From: Bacteroidota bacterium
GTDB lineage: Bacteria; Bacteroidota; Bacteroidia; Bacteroidales; F082
DNA length: 64,000 bases
Direction of reading: 5' to 3'
NCBI GenBank assembly: GCA_018830105.1
Contig: JAHJTC010000016.1
Location: forward strand, 186,001-250,000
Part shown: piece after piece, positions 54,857-64,000 of the stretch
Layout: every line of letters starts with the position of its first letter
How positions within the stretch are numbered: position 1 is the first letter of the stretch
The notes under the pieces: model-generated
Database searches by the model: none
What the model was told of the DNA's origin: nothing
Seen by the model: only the letters and a program-made list of their open reading frames with translations
Position numbers and translations under genes: made by a program

Positions 54857-57800
54857 ATGAACCCCAGCAACGACATCGGAGGCCGTTTTCAGCAGCTCAG
54901 AGCCGAAAACCTGGAGAGGCTCAAGGAGCTCGCCACACTCAACCGCACGACACAAATCCTGCGCGAAAACAAATCGCCCGAAGAAACCCTCAAACATATC
55001 TGTATGATACTGCCCGATGGCTGGCAGTATCCGGCCTTTACCGGAGCACGGATAATGTATAACAAGCAGTTTTATCTTTCGCCTAATTTTACGTTATCGG
55101 AATGGCGTCAGCTACAGGAGTTTGAAACAATTGACGGCACAGAAGGCTATATTGAAATCAGTTATTCTAAAGCATTTCCGGTTTTTGATGAGGGCCCGTT
55201 TTTGCAGGAAGAAAGGGATCTGTTGTTAAACCTGGCCAACCTGATTACCGGCTATCTCAACAGCCACAAAGGGAAGCATGCATTCAAGACGGAATCAAAG
55301 CTCCTAAAGGAAGTTGATGAGGAATCGAAAGAACCGGCATACAGCAGGCAGCTGCTGCAAAAGTTTTTGAACAAAAACAATTCTGACCGCGATATCTATC
55401 ACGACCTGATGACTTTTAAAGTGAAGGAGATATTGCTTATTTCTAATTTGTACGACGCCTATTCTATCGAACGCGAAGGCCGGTTTTCGGAGCATGTGCT
55501 GGGGCATTACCACCAACTCAACCTTACTTCGGTGCCCCGAATTACAGGGGTTACTACCAGCGCTGAAGCATTTGAAGTACTCAGATCAAAGCATTTTGAT
55601 CTGATAATTTTTATGGTAAGTGTCGACAAAAAAACACCTGCCGGCCTTAGCCAGCGCATCAAAAAAGAATTTCCCTATATCCCGATTTTTTTTCTGCTCA
55701 ACAGCAATGCAGAGATTGCACATTTCAATCATGAGATTAAAAACACCTTGTCGATTGACCGTATTTTTAGCTGGAATGGTGATTCCAATGTGTTTTTCTC
55801 GATGATAAAAATGGTTGAGGACCGCATCAATGTTGTAAATGATACGCATGTAGGGATGGTGCGCGTTATTTTGCTTGTGGAGGATTCGCCAAAATATTAT
55901 TCGCGTTATCTGCCCATTCTCTACAAGATTGTGATGGAGCAAACTCGGCGTATTATCGATGATGTAAGTACCGATGAACTCTACAAGGTGCTGCGTATGC
56001 GGGCAAGGCCAAAGATTCTGCTGGCAAGCACCTTCGAAGAGGCTACACAAATCCTAAAGGAGTTTAAGGAATATATGCTGTGTCTTATTTCTGATATGAA
56101 ATTTGATCGCAATGGCCTCCTTGATGAGAACGCGGGAGTAGAGCTTATCGAGTTTGCCAAAAACCTGATCCCCGATTTGCCAACGATTATTCAATCCTCC
56201 GATCCGGATAATGCACGCGTGGCTTTTCGGTATAAGTCAACATTTATCGATAAAAACAGCGAAACACTCTCTCAGGATTTCCAGAGTTTTATCACCCATT
56301 ATTTGGGTTTTGGGAATTTTATTTACCGAAATCGTTTTGGAAAACAGATTGCTCAGGCACAAACGCTTAAAGAGTTTGAAGCGCAATTGCGTACCATTCC
56401 TGATGAGTCATTGCTCTACCATGCCCGGCGCAATCATTTTTCGCTTTGGCTTATGGCACGTGGAGAAATCAGGGTGGCCAAAATTATCAGCCCTAAAAAA
56501 GTTTCTGATTATCCTGATGCCAAAATGTTGCGCAGCGAACTGATTACCATGATACAACAGTTCAGAAATGAGCAAAATGTCGGTAAAATTATTCCTTTCG
56601 AAGAACAGGCCATAATCGATGAAGAGAACATCGTCAGCCTGGCCGATGGATCACTTGGCGGCAAGGGCAGGGGACTGGCATTTATCAACACTTTGATTCA
56701 TAATTACGACTTTGCGCAGCATGTGCCCGATATTAGAATCAGGACACCCAAAACTTCAGTGATTGGTACTGAAGAGTTTCAGTTGTTTTTGGACCGCAAC
56801 AAACTGCATGAGCTGGCCTTGCGCGATAATGATTTTTACCGCGTGAAGCAGGCTTTTGTTGCAGGAAAACTTACTCCAACGCTATTGAAAAGGTTGCGGG
56901 TGCTTCTCGAAAAAATTAATACGCCATTGGCTGTTCGCTCCTCAGGTTTGTTCGAAGATAGTCTGTCGCAACCTTTTGCAGGTATTTTTGAGACCTATGT
57001 TTTGCCCAATAACCATCCCGATATAGATGTTCGGCTTCAACAACTCACCGAAGCAATCAAACTGGTATTTGCATCAGTTTACTCCGAAGTGGCGCTGGGT
57101 TATGTAAATGCCATTAATTATAAGATAGAAGAAGAAAAGATGGCTGTTGTGATTCAGGAGCTTGTCGGTCATCAGTATGGAGATTATTATTATCCGCATG
57201 TGAGTGGTGTGGCACAGTCGTATAATTATTATCCCTTTGCCCATATGCAGCCCGAAGAGGGTTTTGCTGTGGCTGCACTGGGTTTGGGCAAATATGTGGT
57301 AGAAGGCAATAAGGCCTATCGTTTTTCGCCAAAATACCCCGGTCTGGATATCAACTCGCCCAAAGATCAGTTTAAAAACTCCCAATTAAATTTTCTGGCT
57401 GTTGACCTGAAAAACACCCAGCCCGATTTGCTGCAAGGCGATATGGCAGCTCTTGTATCTCTCGATATTGTTGAGGCGGAGGAACATGGAACGCTCCGGC
57501 ATTGCGCCTCGGTTTATAATGCAGATAATAACACCATTTATCCCGGCATTAGCAAGTCGGGGCCACGTATTTTGAATTTTGCCAATATTTTAAAATACAA
57601 TTACACGCCTTTGGCAAAAACCCTGGAAGTGGTTCTTGATGTGGTTAAAGAAGCGCTTGGAACGGCTGTTGAGATTGAGTTTGCACTTGATCTTAATCGC
57701 GATAAGCAAGGACGCTGTTCGTTTTTTCTTCTGCAAATAAAGCCTTTGCTTGGAAGCGCTGATGATTATGTCGTAGATATGGAAAGCATTGAAGATAAGG

Positions 57801-58342
57801 ATATTGTATTGTTTTCCGAAAAAGGCATGGGCAATGGTTTAATCAGGCATATACGTGATGTAATTTATATCAATAAGGAGGCTTTTGATAAACGCTATAC
57901 CGAAGAAATGGCCGAAGAAATCAAGAAGCTTAATGAAGCCATGGCGGCTGCAAAGCGTAATTATATCCTGATTGGTCCCGGAAGATGGGGCACACGCGAC
58001 AAGTGGATTGGAATTCCGGTCAACTGGCCGCAGATCAGTCAGGCCAAGGTTATTGTGGAAACGAGCTTTGAAGATTTCCCATTAGATGCTTCATCAGGAT
58101 CTCATTTCTTTCACAATGTGACCTCCATGAATGTGGGCTACTTTACCGTGCAGCCCGAGCTTTCGTCGAGTTTTATCAATTGGGAGATGTTAGATCAGCA
58201 GCCCTTGCAAACTGAGACGCGATTTTTTAAACATATTCGTTTTAAACAACCGCTGGAAGTGCGGATGGATGGTAAAAAACGCATTTCGGTGATCACTGTT
58301 GGTAAGCCGGCCGCAGAGAAAATAAATGGTAATGATTTATAG
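54857..58342 (+). CDS. Receiver/PEP-pyruvate-binding domain fusion protein
   Basis: I prefer ATG 54857 (1161 residues) to a TTG at 54827. The first about 170 residues are helical with a GAF-like stretch (RTTQILRENKSPEETLKHI). Residues about 188-300 look like a degenerate receiver. About 333-480 form a normal receiver with acidic VEDSP and phosphoacceptor Asp in LISDMKFDRNG. About 595-950 are a PPDK/PEP synthase N-terminal ATP-grasp (LGGKGRGLAFI, PLAVRSSGLFEDS, FAGIFETYV). The phosphohistidine and PEP-binding barrel domains of true PEP synthase are missing. The C-terminal part (about 1030-1100) has LIGPGRWGTRDKWIGIPVNW. The protein may phosphorylate or regulate something rather than make PEP. 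Confidence 0.82.
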   Translation: MNPSNDIGGRFQQLRAENLERLKELATLNRTTQILRENKSPEETLKHICMILPDGWQYPAFTGARIMYNKQFYLSPNFTLSEWRQLQEFETIDGTEGYIEISYSKAFPVFDEGPFLQEERDLLLNLANLITGYLNSHKGKHAFKTESKLLKEVDEESKEPAYSRQLLQKFLNKNNSDRDIYHDLMTFKVKEILLISNLYDAYSIEREGRFSEHVLGHYHQLNLTSVPRITGVTTSAEAFEVLRSKHFDLIIFMVSVDKKTPAGLSQRIKKEFPYIPIFFLLNSNAEIAHFNHEIKNTLSIDRIFSWNGDSNVFFSMIKMVEDRINVVNDTHVGMVRVILLVEDSPKYYSRYLPILYKIVMEQTRRIIDDVSTDELYKVLRMRARPKILLASTFEEATQILKEFKEYMLCLISDMKFDRNGLLDENAGVELIEFAKNLIPDLPTIIQSSDPDNARVAFRYKSTFIDKNSETLSQDFQSFITHYLGFGNFIYRNRFGKQIAQAQTLKEFEAQLRTIPDESLLYHARRNHFSLWLMARGEIRVAKIISPKKVSDYPDAKMLRSELITMIQQFRNEQNVGKIIPFEEQAIIDEENIVSLADGSLGGKGRGLAFINTLIHNYDFAQHVPDIRIRTPKTSVIGTEEFQLFLDRNKLHELALRDNDFYRVKQAFVAGKLTPTLLKRLRVLLEKINTPLAVRSSGLFEDSLSQPFAGIFETYVLPNNHPDIDVRLQQLTEAIKLVFASVYSEVALGYVNAINYKIEEEKMAVVIQELVGHQYGDYYYPHVSGVAQSYNYYPFAHMQPEEGFAVAALGLGKYVVEGNKAYRFSPKYPGLDINSPKDQFKNSQLNFLAVDLKNTQPDLLQGDMAALVSLDIVEAEEHGTLRHCASVYNADNNTIYPGISKSGPRILNFANILKYNYTPLAKTLEVVLDVVKEALGTAVEIEFALDLNRDKQGRCSFFLLQIKPLLGSADDYVVDMESIEDKDIVLFSEKGMGNGLIRHIRDVIYINKEAFDKRYTEEMAEEIKKLNEAMAAAKRNYILIGPGRWGTRDKWIGIPVNWPQISQAKVIVETSFEDFPLDASSGSHFFHNVTSMNVGYFTVQPELSSSFINWEMLDQQPLQTETRFFKHIRFKQPLEVRMDGKKRISVITVGKPAAEKINGNDL

Positions 58343-58345
58343 CAA

Positions 58346-59134
58346 TTATTTCTTAATTGAGAATAGCCATGTAAGCAGTTGAGGATCTGCGAAAACTTCA
58401 TCCCAAACTGCATGTCCCACTTCCGGGTAAATACTGATTTTTACATCAAATCCTGCATCTTGCATGCCTTTGAATAGGTCGATGCTGTAAGCAGGCAACA
58501 CGACTTTATCTGCCTCTCCGTGAAAAATCCATGCTTTCAACTCCGGACTAAAAGCTTTAATTGCCTCCGGATTTCCGCCGCCACATATCGGAAAAGCTGC
58601 AGCAAAAACATCAGGTCGGCGCGATAGCAGCTCAAAAGTTCCCATGCCTCCCATCGAAAGGCCTCCCAAATATATCCTGTTGCGGTCAATAAAATCAAGA
58701 TGTATCAGCGAGTCTAACAAGCTGATCAGCTGTTGCATTGCTGCTCTCGGCGGGTTTCCGGGAAAAAACTGAAATGATTGCGAGCCATCGGCTGTTCTTG
58801 TTTTTTTGATGTTTGCCCAATAATCATCCTCAGGGCATTGCGGAAATACGAGCATCGCAGGCTGCGATCCCCCGACCACAGCATCTCTGAAAAAAGCGCC
58901 ACCATGAATCAGTTGTTTTTGATTATCGTTGCCGCGCTCGCCGGCACCATGCAGAAAGATCAGCAGTAGAATTTTTTCGTTTTGCCCGGCCATTTCAGGC
59001 AGCAAAAAGCGATAGGGCAGGCTGTCGTTTTCATGAACATGAAAAGCGGCAAGCCATTCCTGAGCTTGCAACGGATACTGGAAGACCAGAAGCATGACAA
59101 AAAAACAAACCCTTTGAAACGATGGCATTTTCAT
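58346..59134 (-). CDS. Secreted alpha/beta-hydrolase, esterase/PHB-depolymerase-like
   Basis: The 262-residue protein opens with a signal peptide (MKMPSFQRVCFFVMLLVFQYPLQAQ). Markers are LIFLHGAGERGNDN (oxyanion side), nucleophile elbow GGLSMGGMG, acid GEADKVVLPAY and His in GHAVWDE. Such enzymes are often carbohydrate esterases or predicted peptidases in glycan loci. It lies 27 bases behind the GH3 gene on the same strand, so it may remove acyl groups from the same substrate. It converges on the PEP-binding gene with a three-base gap. Confidence 0.83.
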   Translation of the reverse strand: MKMPSFQRVCFFVMLLVFQYPLQAQEWLAAFHVHENDSLPYRFLLPEMAGQNEKILLLIFLHGAGERGNDNQKQLIHGGAFFRDAVVGGSQPAMLVFPQCPEDDYWANIKKTRTADGSQSFQFFPGNPPRAAMQQLISLLDSLIHLDFIDRNRIYLGGLSMGGMGTFELLSRRPDVFAAAFPICGGGNPEAIKAFSPELKAWIFHGEADKVVLPAYSIDLFKGMQDAGFDVKISIYPEVGHAVWDEVFADPQLLTWLFSIKK

Positions 59135-59161
59135 GGGACAAATTTTCGATCGAAGAAAAGC

Positions 59162-61384
59162 TTATCTGAGCTCAAATTCGGTGCTTAGCCCGGCATTGGA
59201 ATCTCCACCAACAAAAATAGTAAAACGGCCGGGTTCCGTTCCATAGCTTCCATCTATTTTATAAAAGCCCAACGATTCGGGATGCAGGCTGAAATTCACT
59301 TTTTTACTGTCACCGGCTTCAAGCCATACCCTTTTGAATGCCTTCAATTCGCGCACAGGGCGTGTTACCGAAGCCAGTTGATCATGCACATACACCTGCA
59401 CAATTTCTTCGCCGGCAAAGCTGCCGGTATTGGCCAATTCAACTTCAAAACGAATAGAATCGTCAAGGGTATATGTCTCTTGTTCCAAAGCCAAATGGCT
59501 GTATTCAAATTGGGTATAACTCAGGCCATGGCCAAAAACGAATAGGGGAGTATTGGGCACATCGAGGTATTTGGAAGTATATTTACTATTTTCATTAAAA
59601 GGCCTGCCGGTATTTTTCATGCTGTAATAGATTGGAATCTGGCCTACATTTCTGGGGAAAGTTAAAGGCAGTTTTCCTGAAGGGTTATAATCTCCCGAAA
59701 GCACATCGGCAAGTGCATGGCCTGATTGTGTGCCTAAAAACCAAGCCTGGACCAAAGCCGGGCTGTTTTGGGCAAGCCAGTTCACGGTTAACGGCCGTCC
59801 ACTTATGATTACGGTGGCAACCGGTTTCCCGGTTCCGATGATTAATTCAGCCAATTGTTGCTGAACGCCTGGCAGATCAATTTGGGAGCGGCTGGCAGCT
59901 TCGCCCGACATCCAATAGGCTTCGCCAAGCGCAAGAATTACAAAATCAGCATCAGCGGCCGCACGTCTGGCTTCATTAAAGCCTTCAGTTTGCTCACCAT
60001 CAATTTCGCAGCCTTTAACAAATACAATTTCGGAAAGGGGATACCTGGCTTTCAATCCTTCGACCAAATCTACAGCCTTTGACCAGTCGCCTGCTGCAGA
60101 CCAACTGCCGATCATATCTCTTTTGTTGTTGCCCATTGGCCCGATTACCGCAATTTTTTTAATGTGCTGTGGGATAGGAAGTGTTTGCGCTTCGTTTCTC
60201 AACAATACGATGGATCGTCTGCCCATGTCACGTGCTGCTTCGAGCTGATCAGCCTGCATGATTTCATTTTTTTCACGCGTTGTGGAGCAGTATTTATAGG
60301 GATCATCAAACAGCCCAAGCTGAAACTTTACTTTTAGAATCCTTCTTACTGCTTGATCTATCAGCGATTCGTCAACGATTTTATCTTCAACTAATTTAGG
60401 AAGCGTTTGATGAAAGAAACCGGACTGCATATCCATATCAACACCAGCTTCCAGCGCCAGGGCTGCTGCATGTGCAGTGTCAGCAGCCACTCCGTGATAC
60501 AATAATTCCATAACGGAGGTGTAGTCTGTTACCACAAAACCCTCAAAGCCCCACTCATCGCGCAGCAAATCAGTAAGCAGGAATTTATTGGAAGTAGAGG
60601 GAATGCCATTGAGGTCGTTGAAAGCTGTCATAGCGGTTACTGCTCCTGCATCCACGGCAGCTTTATAGGGGGGGAGATATACCTCGCGCAGCATATTTTC
60701 CGACATATCCACGGCATGATAATCGCGTCCGGCCTGAGGTGCGCCATAGGCCGCAAAATGTTTTACACAAGCGGCCAATGTTGTTGGGTCTGAGAGGTCA
60801 TCACCCTGAAAGCCTTTTACACGGGCTTCAGCGATTAGTGAGGCCAAAAACGGATCTTCGCCGGCACCTTCAACTACACGACCCCAGCGTGGATCGCGCG
60901 AAATATCGCACATGGGTGCAAATGTCCAGTGCAGGCCCTCAGCAGAGGCTTCTATTGCTGCAATGCGAGCAGCATGTTGTATGGCTTCAATATTCCAGCT
61001 GGCAGCTTCGGCAAGCGGAACGGGGAATATGGTGCGGTGACCATGAATCACATCATAACCAAACAACAATGGGATGCGCAAACGGGTATTGTTTACAGCC
61101 ATTTCCTGCAAACGACGTGTATAATCCACGCCATAAGCATTGAAAATTGCGCCAACTTTTCCCTGTTTTATATCATTTTCGTATTCTTTACGGATATAGG
61201 CGCCGGTTTGATCCATATCGCTGGTATAGAGCGTGAGTTGTCCTACTTTTTCTTCAATAGTCATCAGTGAAATCAGGGAGTCAATTTTTGTATCGGTGGA
61301 ATGCTCGATGTCTTGTTGTGGCTGTTGACAAGCACCAAATGACAATAGAACAATGATCAATGAAAATAAAACTGTAGTACGCAT
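59162..61384 (-). CDS. bglX: GH3 beta-glucosidase lipoprotein (BglX-like)
   Basis: Using ATG 61384 gives 740 residues and a lipoprotein signal (MRTTVLFSLIIVLLSFGAC); an upstream frame to 61471 overlaps the previous gene. The GH3 N-domain shows GYDVIHGHRTIFPVPLAEA, PMCDISRDPRWGRVVEGAGED and VKHFAAYGAPQAGRDYH. The nucleophile Asp lies in GFVVTDY near 283. The C-domain with the likely acid/base Glu (GEAYWMSGEAASRS near 493) and a fibronectin-like end follow. It removes terminal beta-linked glucose from oligosaccharides in the periplasm. It starts 11 bases after the glucoamylase-like gene. Confidence 0.94.
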   Translation of the reverse strand: MRTTVLFSLIIVLLSFGACQQPQQDIEHSTDTKIDSLISLMTIEEKVGQLTLYTSDMDQTGAYIRKEYENDIKQGKVGAIFNAYGVDYTRRLQEMAVNNTRLRIPLLFGYDVIHGHRTIFPVPLAEAASWNIEAIQHAARIAAIEASAEGLHWTFAPMCDISRDPRWGRVVEGAGEDPFLASLIAEARVKGFQGDDLSDPTTLAACVKHFAAYGAPQAGRDYHAVDMSENMLREVYLPPYKAAVDAGAVTAMTAFNDLNGIPSTSNKFLLTDLLRDEWGFEGFVVTDYTSVMELLYHGVAADTAHAAALALEAGVDMDMQSGFFHQTLPKLVEDKIVDESLIDQAVRRILKVKFQLGLFDDPYKYCSTTREKNEIMQADQLEAARDMGRRSIVLLRNEAQTLPIPQHIKKIAVIGPMGNNKRDMIGSWSAAGDWSKAVDLVEGLKARYPLSEIVFVKGCEIDGEQTEGFNEARRAAADADFVILALGEAYWMSGEAASRSQIDLPGVQQQLAELIIGTGKPVATVIISGRPLTVNWLAQNSPALVQAWFLGTQSGHALADVLSGDYNPSGKLPLTFPRNVGQIPIYYSMKNTGRPFNENSKYTSKYLDVPNTPLFVFGHGLSYTQFEYSHLALEQETYTLDDSIRFEVELANTGSFAGEEIVQVYVHDQLASVTRPVRELKAFKRVWLEAGDSKKVNFSLHPESLGFYKIDGSYGTEPGRFTIFVGGDSNAGLSTEFELR

Positions 61385-61395
61385 ATTTTTTCGGA

Positions 61396-63384
61396 TTATT
61401 GATTTTGGCCTGAAAAGCCTAGTTTGTTCATTGCGTTCTGTGTTTCGGGAGCCGACATAAAGAGGTCCCATATTAAGTTGCTGCGGTGATTTTCGATCAT
61501 TACCACAATAGGCCCCTGATCAATCGCCAGGTATGCATCGGACCACCAGCCTTCTTCGGGGCTAAAAGCATCATAAAATCCATATTCTCCCCAAAGTTTG
61601 TCGCCCAGAACAAAATAGAAGTGACGCAGCGCTGCCATGGATTCTTCCGGCGTATAGGGCATGGAAGATAAGGCAGCGGTAGGAGTAATTACACCATTGT
61701 CGCGTGTGGGTTCATGCACGCCGTAGCCATCCGGCTCGTCGCTGGCAGTAAGGCCCCAGCAGTCGGCACTGTAGCCTGTAAATTGGTTTGGGTTTTCGAT
61801 GCAATGCTGTCGGTTTATCAAACTGTGGTTTACATTTTGAGTCCAATAATTGGCGTAGGCATCGGACAAGCCTCTGGGATTGAGGCCTAAAAAGGAATAA
61901 TGGGCAAAGAACAAGGGGCCGCCATAAGCAAAGCCAAGCGGCAGGTTGATGTTGTAATAATCGTTGCCGTTTACGATTGCACCGGATTGTGCCCAACCCT
62001 GGTGATAAACCTCGGCCTCAATGGGATACGTATCAGAACTTGCTGCCATAATGTAGGTAATCAGGGCCTCATTGTATCCGCGGATTGGCATATTCATGGC
62101 CCATCCGTTGTTGGGCGACCAGTGCCAATACAACCTATTTTGCCCATCTCGCGTATACCAGCTCCATTCAATGGATTGAAGCAGCGCATTGATGGTATTG
62201 ATCACAGCCAACTCCGTGTTGTTAGCTGCATGCAGATATTGACGTGCTGCAATTAAGCCTGCCGCCATAAAGGAAGTTTCAACCAGATCGCCGCCATCAT
62301 CCATATTGCTGAAAGCAATAGTGCGGCCTGTGCTGCCGTTCATCCAATGAGGCCATACCCCATGAAAACGATCAGCTTCTGCAAGGAAATTGGTGATCGT
62401 ACTTAATCTGCTGACGCCATCCGACCGGCTGATGAAACCCCTTTCTATTCCTGCCAGGATTGCCATAACCCCAAATCCGCTTCCGCCGATTGTAACTGTT
62501 TCGCCTGAGTTAAGGCGTTCGCGGGCTAAACCACTAACCGGATGGGCATGATCCCAAAAATACCGGAATGTTTTTAGCTGCACTTCATCAAGCAGTTCTT
62601 CGTCAGTGAGGGGTGGCATTTTGTAGCTTGGATCGAGGCCGCTGATAAAGCTTTTATCAAATCCTTCAAAATCAAATCCGGTAACGGAATTGAGCGTGGC
62701 ACTGATTATAAAGATGTATTTGCTGTAGTAATCAAATGCCGAAATATTTTTGATGATGACTTTTGTGTCATCTGCTGTTGTATTGATTTGCAGCGGACGG
62801 TATGGAATAGTTTTGAAACTGGCTGCAATATTTGCCGTATCAATGGCTTCATTAAACTGCAATTCGATGTGTATGCTGTCGAATTTAATGTTTTTTAAAA
62901 CGGTATTATCCATCATCGAAATACCGTTGATGCTGGCAGCGGTAAGTTTTAGCTTGCCGTTTTCTGTTATAAAATCAAATTGAGCGCCATCAAAACCGGC
63001 ACCTGCCGCGTCCTTAAGTTGGTTTGTAATGGCTAATTCATATGCTGTGAGCCATTGCAGTGGTTCATCGGGATTAATAACAACGGTTTTATTACCGTTT
63101 TCAAGCGAAATAGTAAAACTCACTTGGATGTCTGATGTTTTGCTGGCAATCTTTAAGGCCTCTGTTGCACTCAGGCTGTCGATTGCAGTTGTGAAGTTCA
63201 GGTAGAAATTGCTATTTACATCAACGTCTTCGAGCACAGCAGCTTGATTCATCGTTCTGTTTCCGGCTTTTATTTCGGTGAGCTGAAATTTGTCCGTAAC
63301 AGGAGGATTATCTTTTTGTTTTTTGCAAGCACTAAGCAGGATGACAGGGAAAAGCAGTAAGGGTAAATAGCTGAATTTAAGCAT
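61396..63384 (-). CDS. Glucoamylase-fold lipoprotein, GH144-like
   Basis: The 662-residue lipoprotein (MLKFSYLPLLLFPVILLSAC) has one or two Big_5-type Ig domains (about 30-240), then a catalytic (alpha/alpha)6 domain of the Glycoamylase Pfam family. Typical segments are QLKTFRYFWDHAHPVSGLA, GGSGFGVMAILAGIERGF, DGGDLVETSFMAAGL, RLYWHWSPNNGW and IDQGPIVVMIENHRSNLIW. Bacteroidota members of this group include GH144 endo-beta-1,2-glucanases, found beside GH3 enzymes. The substrate here is therefore possibly beta-1,2-glucan, by inference. It heads a same-strand series with GH3 and an esterase. Confidence 0.85.
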   Translation of the reverse strand: MLKFSYLPLLLFPVILLSACKKQKDNPPVTDKFQLTEIKAGNRTMNQAAVLEDVDVNSNFYLNFTTAIDSLSATEALKIASKTSDIQVSFTISLENGNKTVVINPDEPLQWLTAYELAITNQLKDAAGAGFDGAQFDFITENGKLKLTAASINGISMMDNTVLKNIKFDSIHIELQFNEAIDTANIAASFKTIPYRPLQINTTADDTKVIIKNISAFDYYSKYIFIISATLNSVTGFDFEGFDKSFISGLDPSYKMPPLTDEELLDEVQLKTFRYFWDHAHPVSGLARERLNSGETVTIGGSGFGVMAILAGIERGFISRSDGVSRLSTITNFLAEADRFHGVWPHWMNGSTGRTIAFSNMDDGGDLVETSFMAAGLIAARQYLHAANNTELAVINTINALLQSIEWSWYTRDGQNRLYWHWSPNNGWAMNMPIRGYNEALITYIMAASSDTYPIEAEVYHQGWAQSGAIVNGNDYYNINLPLGFAYGGPLFFAHYSFLGLNPRGLSDAYANYWTQNVNHSLINRQHCIENPNQFTGYSADCWGLTASDEPDGYGVHEPTRDNGVITPTAALSSMPYTPEESMAALRHFYFVLGDKLWGEYGFYDAFSPEEGWWSDAYLAIDQGPIVVMIENHRSNLIWDLFMSAPETQNAMNKLGFSGQNQ

Positions 63385-63405
63385 ATTAATTTCTTGTTAT
63401 TCAAT

Positions 63406-63472
63406 AAAAAAAAGCTGCCTTTGAAGGATTCTTCATCAAGCTAATCCGTCATAGCCCTCAAAGGCAGCTTTT
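63406..63472 (-). terminator. Long-stem terminator between the LamG and glucoamylase genes
   Basis: AAAAGCTGCCTTTGA (63410-63424) and TCAAAGGCAGCTTTT (63458-63472) pair over 15 bases around a 33-base loop. On the minus strand a T-run follows the stem, so it attenuates or ends transcription between the two genes. Confidence 0.8.
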
Positions 63473-63494
63473 AATCACTAATCATAATTTTCCA

Positions 63495-64000
63495 TTAAGG
63501 TTTTTCCGACTCGTACATCAACTGCACTTCGTTAGGAGTAATTGCTTTATGGAATATTTTTATGTCATCGAGTTGACCCTTAAAGTGATTGGCATCCGGG
63601 AAATCATAGCCGCCCCAGGGCTCCTGATCCCACATGGTGCCTGCACGTGAATGCACAAAGCCAAATGCGAGTTCGTTTACTACATCGGGCTCTTGTCCTG
63701 CATACTTCAGGCCAACAGCTGTGCGTTTGATATCCTCTTCAGGCCATAAGTTAAAGTCGAAACTTTTCATCTTTTCGGCATCATAATACAAGGTGCCTTT
63801 TTTAGCGGCGGCATCATAGATATAGGTCACATGTAACCAATTGTCTTTGAGTTTTCCCATCATCTCGTCGATAGAGAGACTCTTGGCAAAATCCCATCCT
63901 TGCCAACCGCCATTGCTGGCATCGGTGGCCTCTGCGGGGAACCACATATCTTCGGCAGCTGTTGAGCCATCTCCCATTTCGTATTGAATGGCAAATTTTG
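63495..64000 (-). CDS. LamG-type concanavalin A-like protein, 5' end outside the window
   Basis: The last about 168 residues of a longer protein are visible; the frame is still open at 64000. Segments such as WLHVTYIYDAAAKKGTLYYD, AVGLKYAGQEPDVVNELAFG and FKGQLDDIKIFHKAITPNEV are the classic final strands of LamG/pentraxin-like domains of Bacteroidota surface glycan-binding proteins. It is followed by a terminator and the GH144/GH3 genes, supporting a role in the same glycan locus. SusCD-like genes might lie beyond the window. Confidence 0.8.
   Translation of the reverse strand, partial: KFAIQYEMGDGSTAAEDMWFPAEATDASNGGWQGWDFAKSLSIDEMMGKLKDNWLHVTYIYDAAAKKGTLYYDAEKMKSFDFNLWPEEDIKRTAVGLKYAGQEPDVVNELAFGFVHSRAGTMWDQEPWGGYDFPDANHFKGQLDDIKIFHKAITPNEVQLMYESEKP

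Overview
The window looks like chromosomal DNA of a Bacteroidota bacterium, probably near Bacteroidales/Marinilabiliales; the order is an inference from gene content only. The evidence is gliding/T9SS-associated genes (gldF, gldG, gldH), proteins ending in type IX secretion sorting domains, many lipoproteins, a frdCAB-type succinate dehydrogenase/fumarate reductase, a holB-ricT-gldH-PBP1A cluster, and TAnnTTTG promoter elements with little sign of Shine-Dalgarno sequences.

Layout. 0-1.3 kb: trmO-like and pdxJ. 1.4-6.4 kb: an accessory patch flanked by copies of a 31-bp repeat, with tRNA-Gln(CUG), a T9SS-sorted secreted protein, a lipoprotein frame broken by an early stop, a PKD/beta-helix lipoprotein and a palindromic repeat remnant. 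6.5-41 kb: mostly core genes. These are dtd, purC, phoH, a SAM hydrolase, a PAP2 phosphatase, a large GT-C-like membrane protein, the holB/ricT/gldH/PBP1A cluster, sdhCAB, two tandem aminopeptidases P, a nucleoside phosphorylase, Usp-cinA, gdhA, gldF-gldG-DUF4340, an M14 carboxypeptidase and a PIN-PhoH ATPase.

41-53 kb is the most unusual region: a polymorphic toxin locus read on the minus strand. A small T9SS-sorted protein precedes a 2045-residue Sec-exported SpvB/FG-GAP/RHS protein whose variable tip follows the junction motif NNPLKYTDPSGY. Downstream are three promoterless-looking but in fact promoter-equipped orphan tip cassettes and one decayed remnant. Each full tip is followed at once by one or two small membrane proteins, which are immunity candidates, and most units end in a hairpin terminator. 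The four tips are built from two or three alternative versions of each of three short modules, in four different combinations, which is a mosaic pattern expected from cassette shuffling. An XRE-type regulator diverges from this locus.

53-64 kb: a NarL-type regulator whose receiver domain lacks the phosphoacceptor Asp, divergent from a very large receiver/PEP-pyruvate-binding protein. After these come a secreted esterase, a GH3 beta-glucosidase, a glucoamylase-like (GH144-type) lipoprotein and a truncated LamG-type protein, together resembling part of a glucan-utilisation locus, possibly for beta-1,2-glucan.
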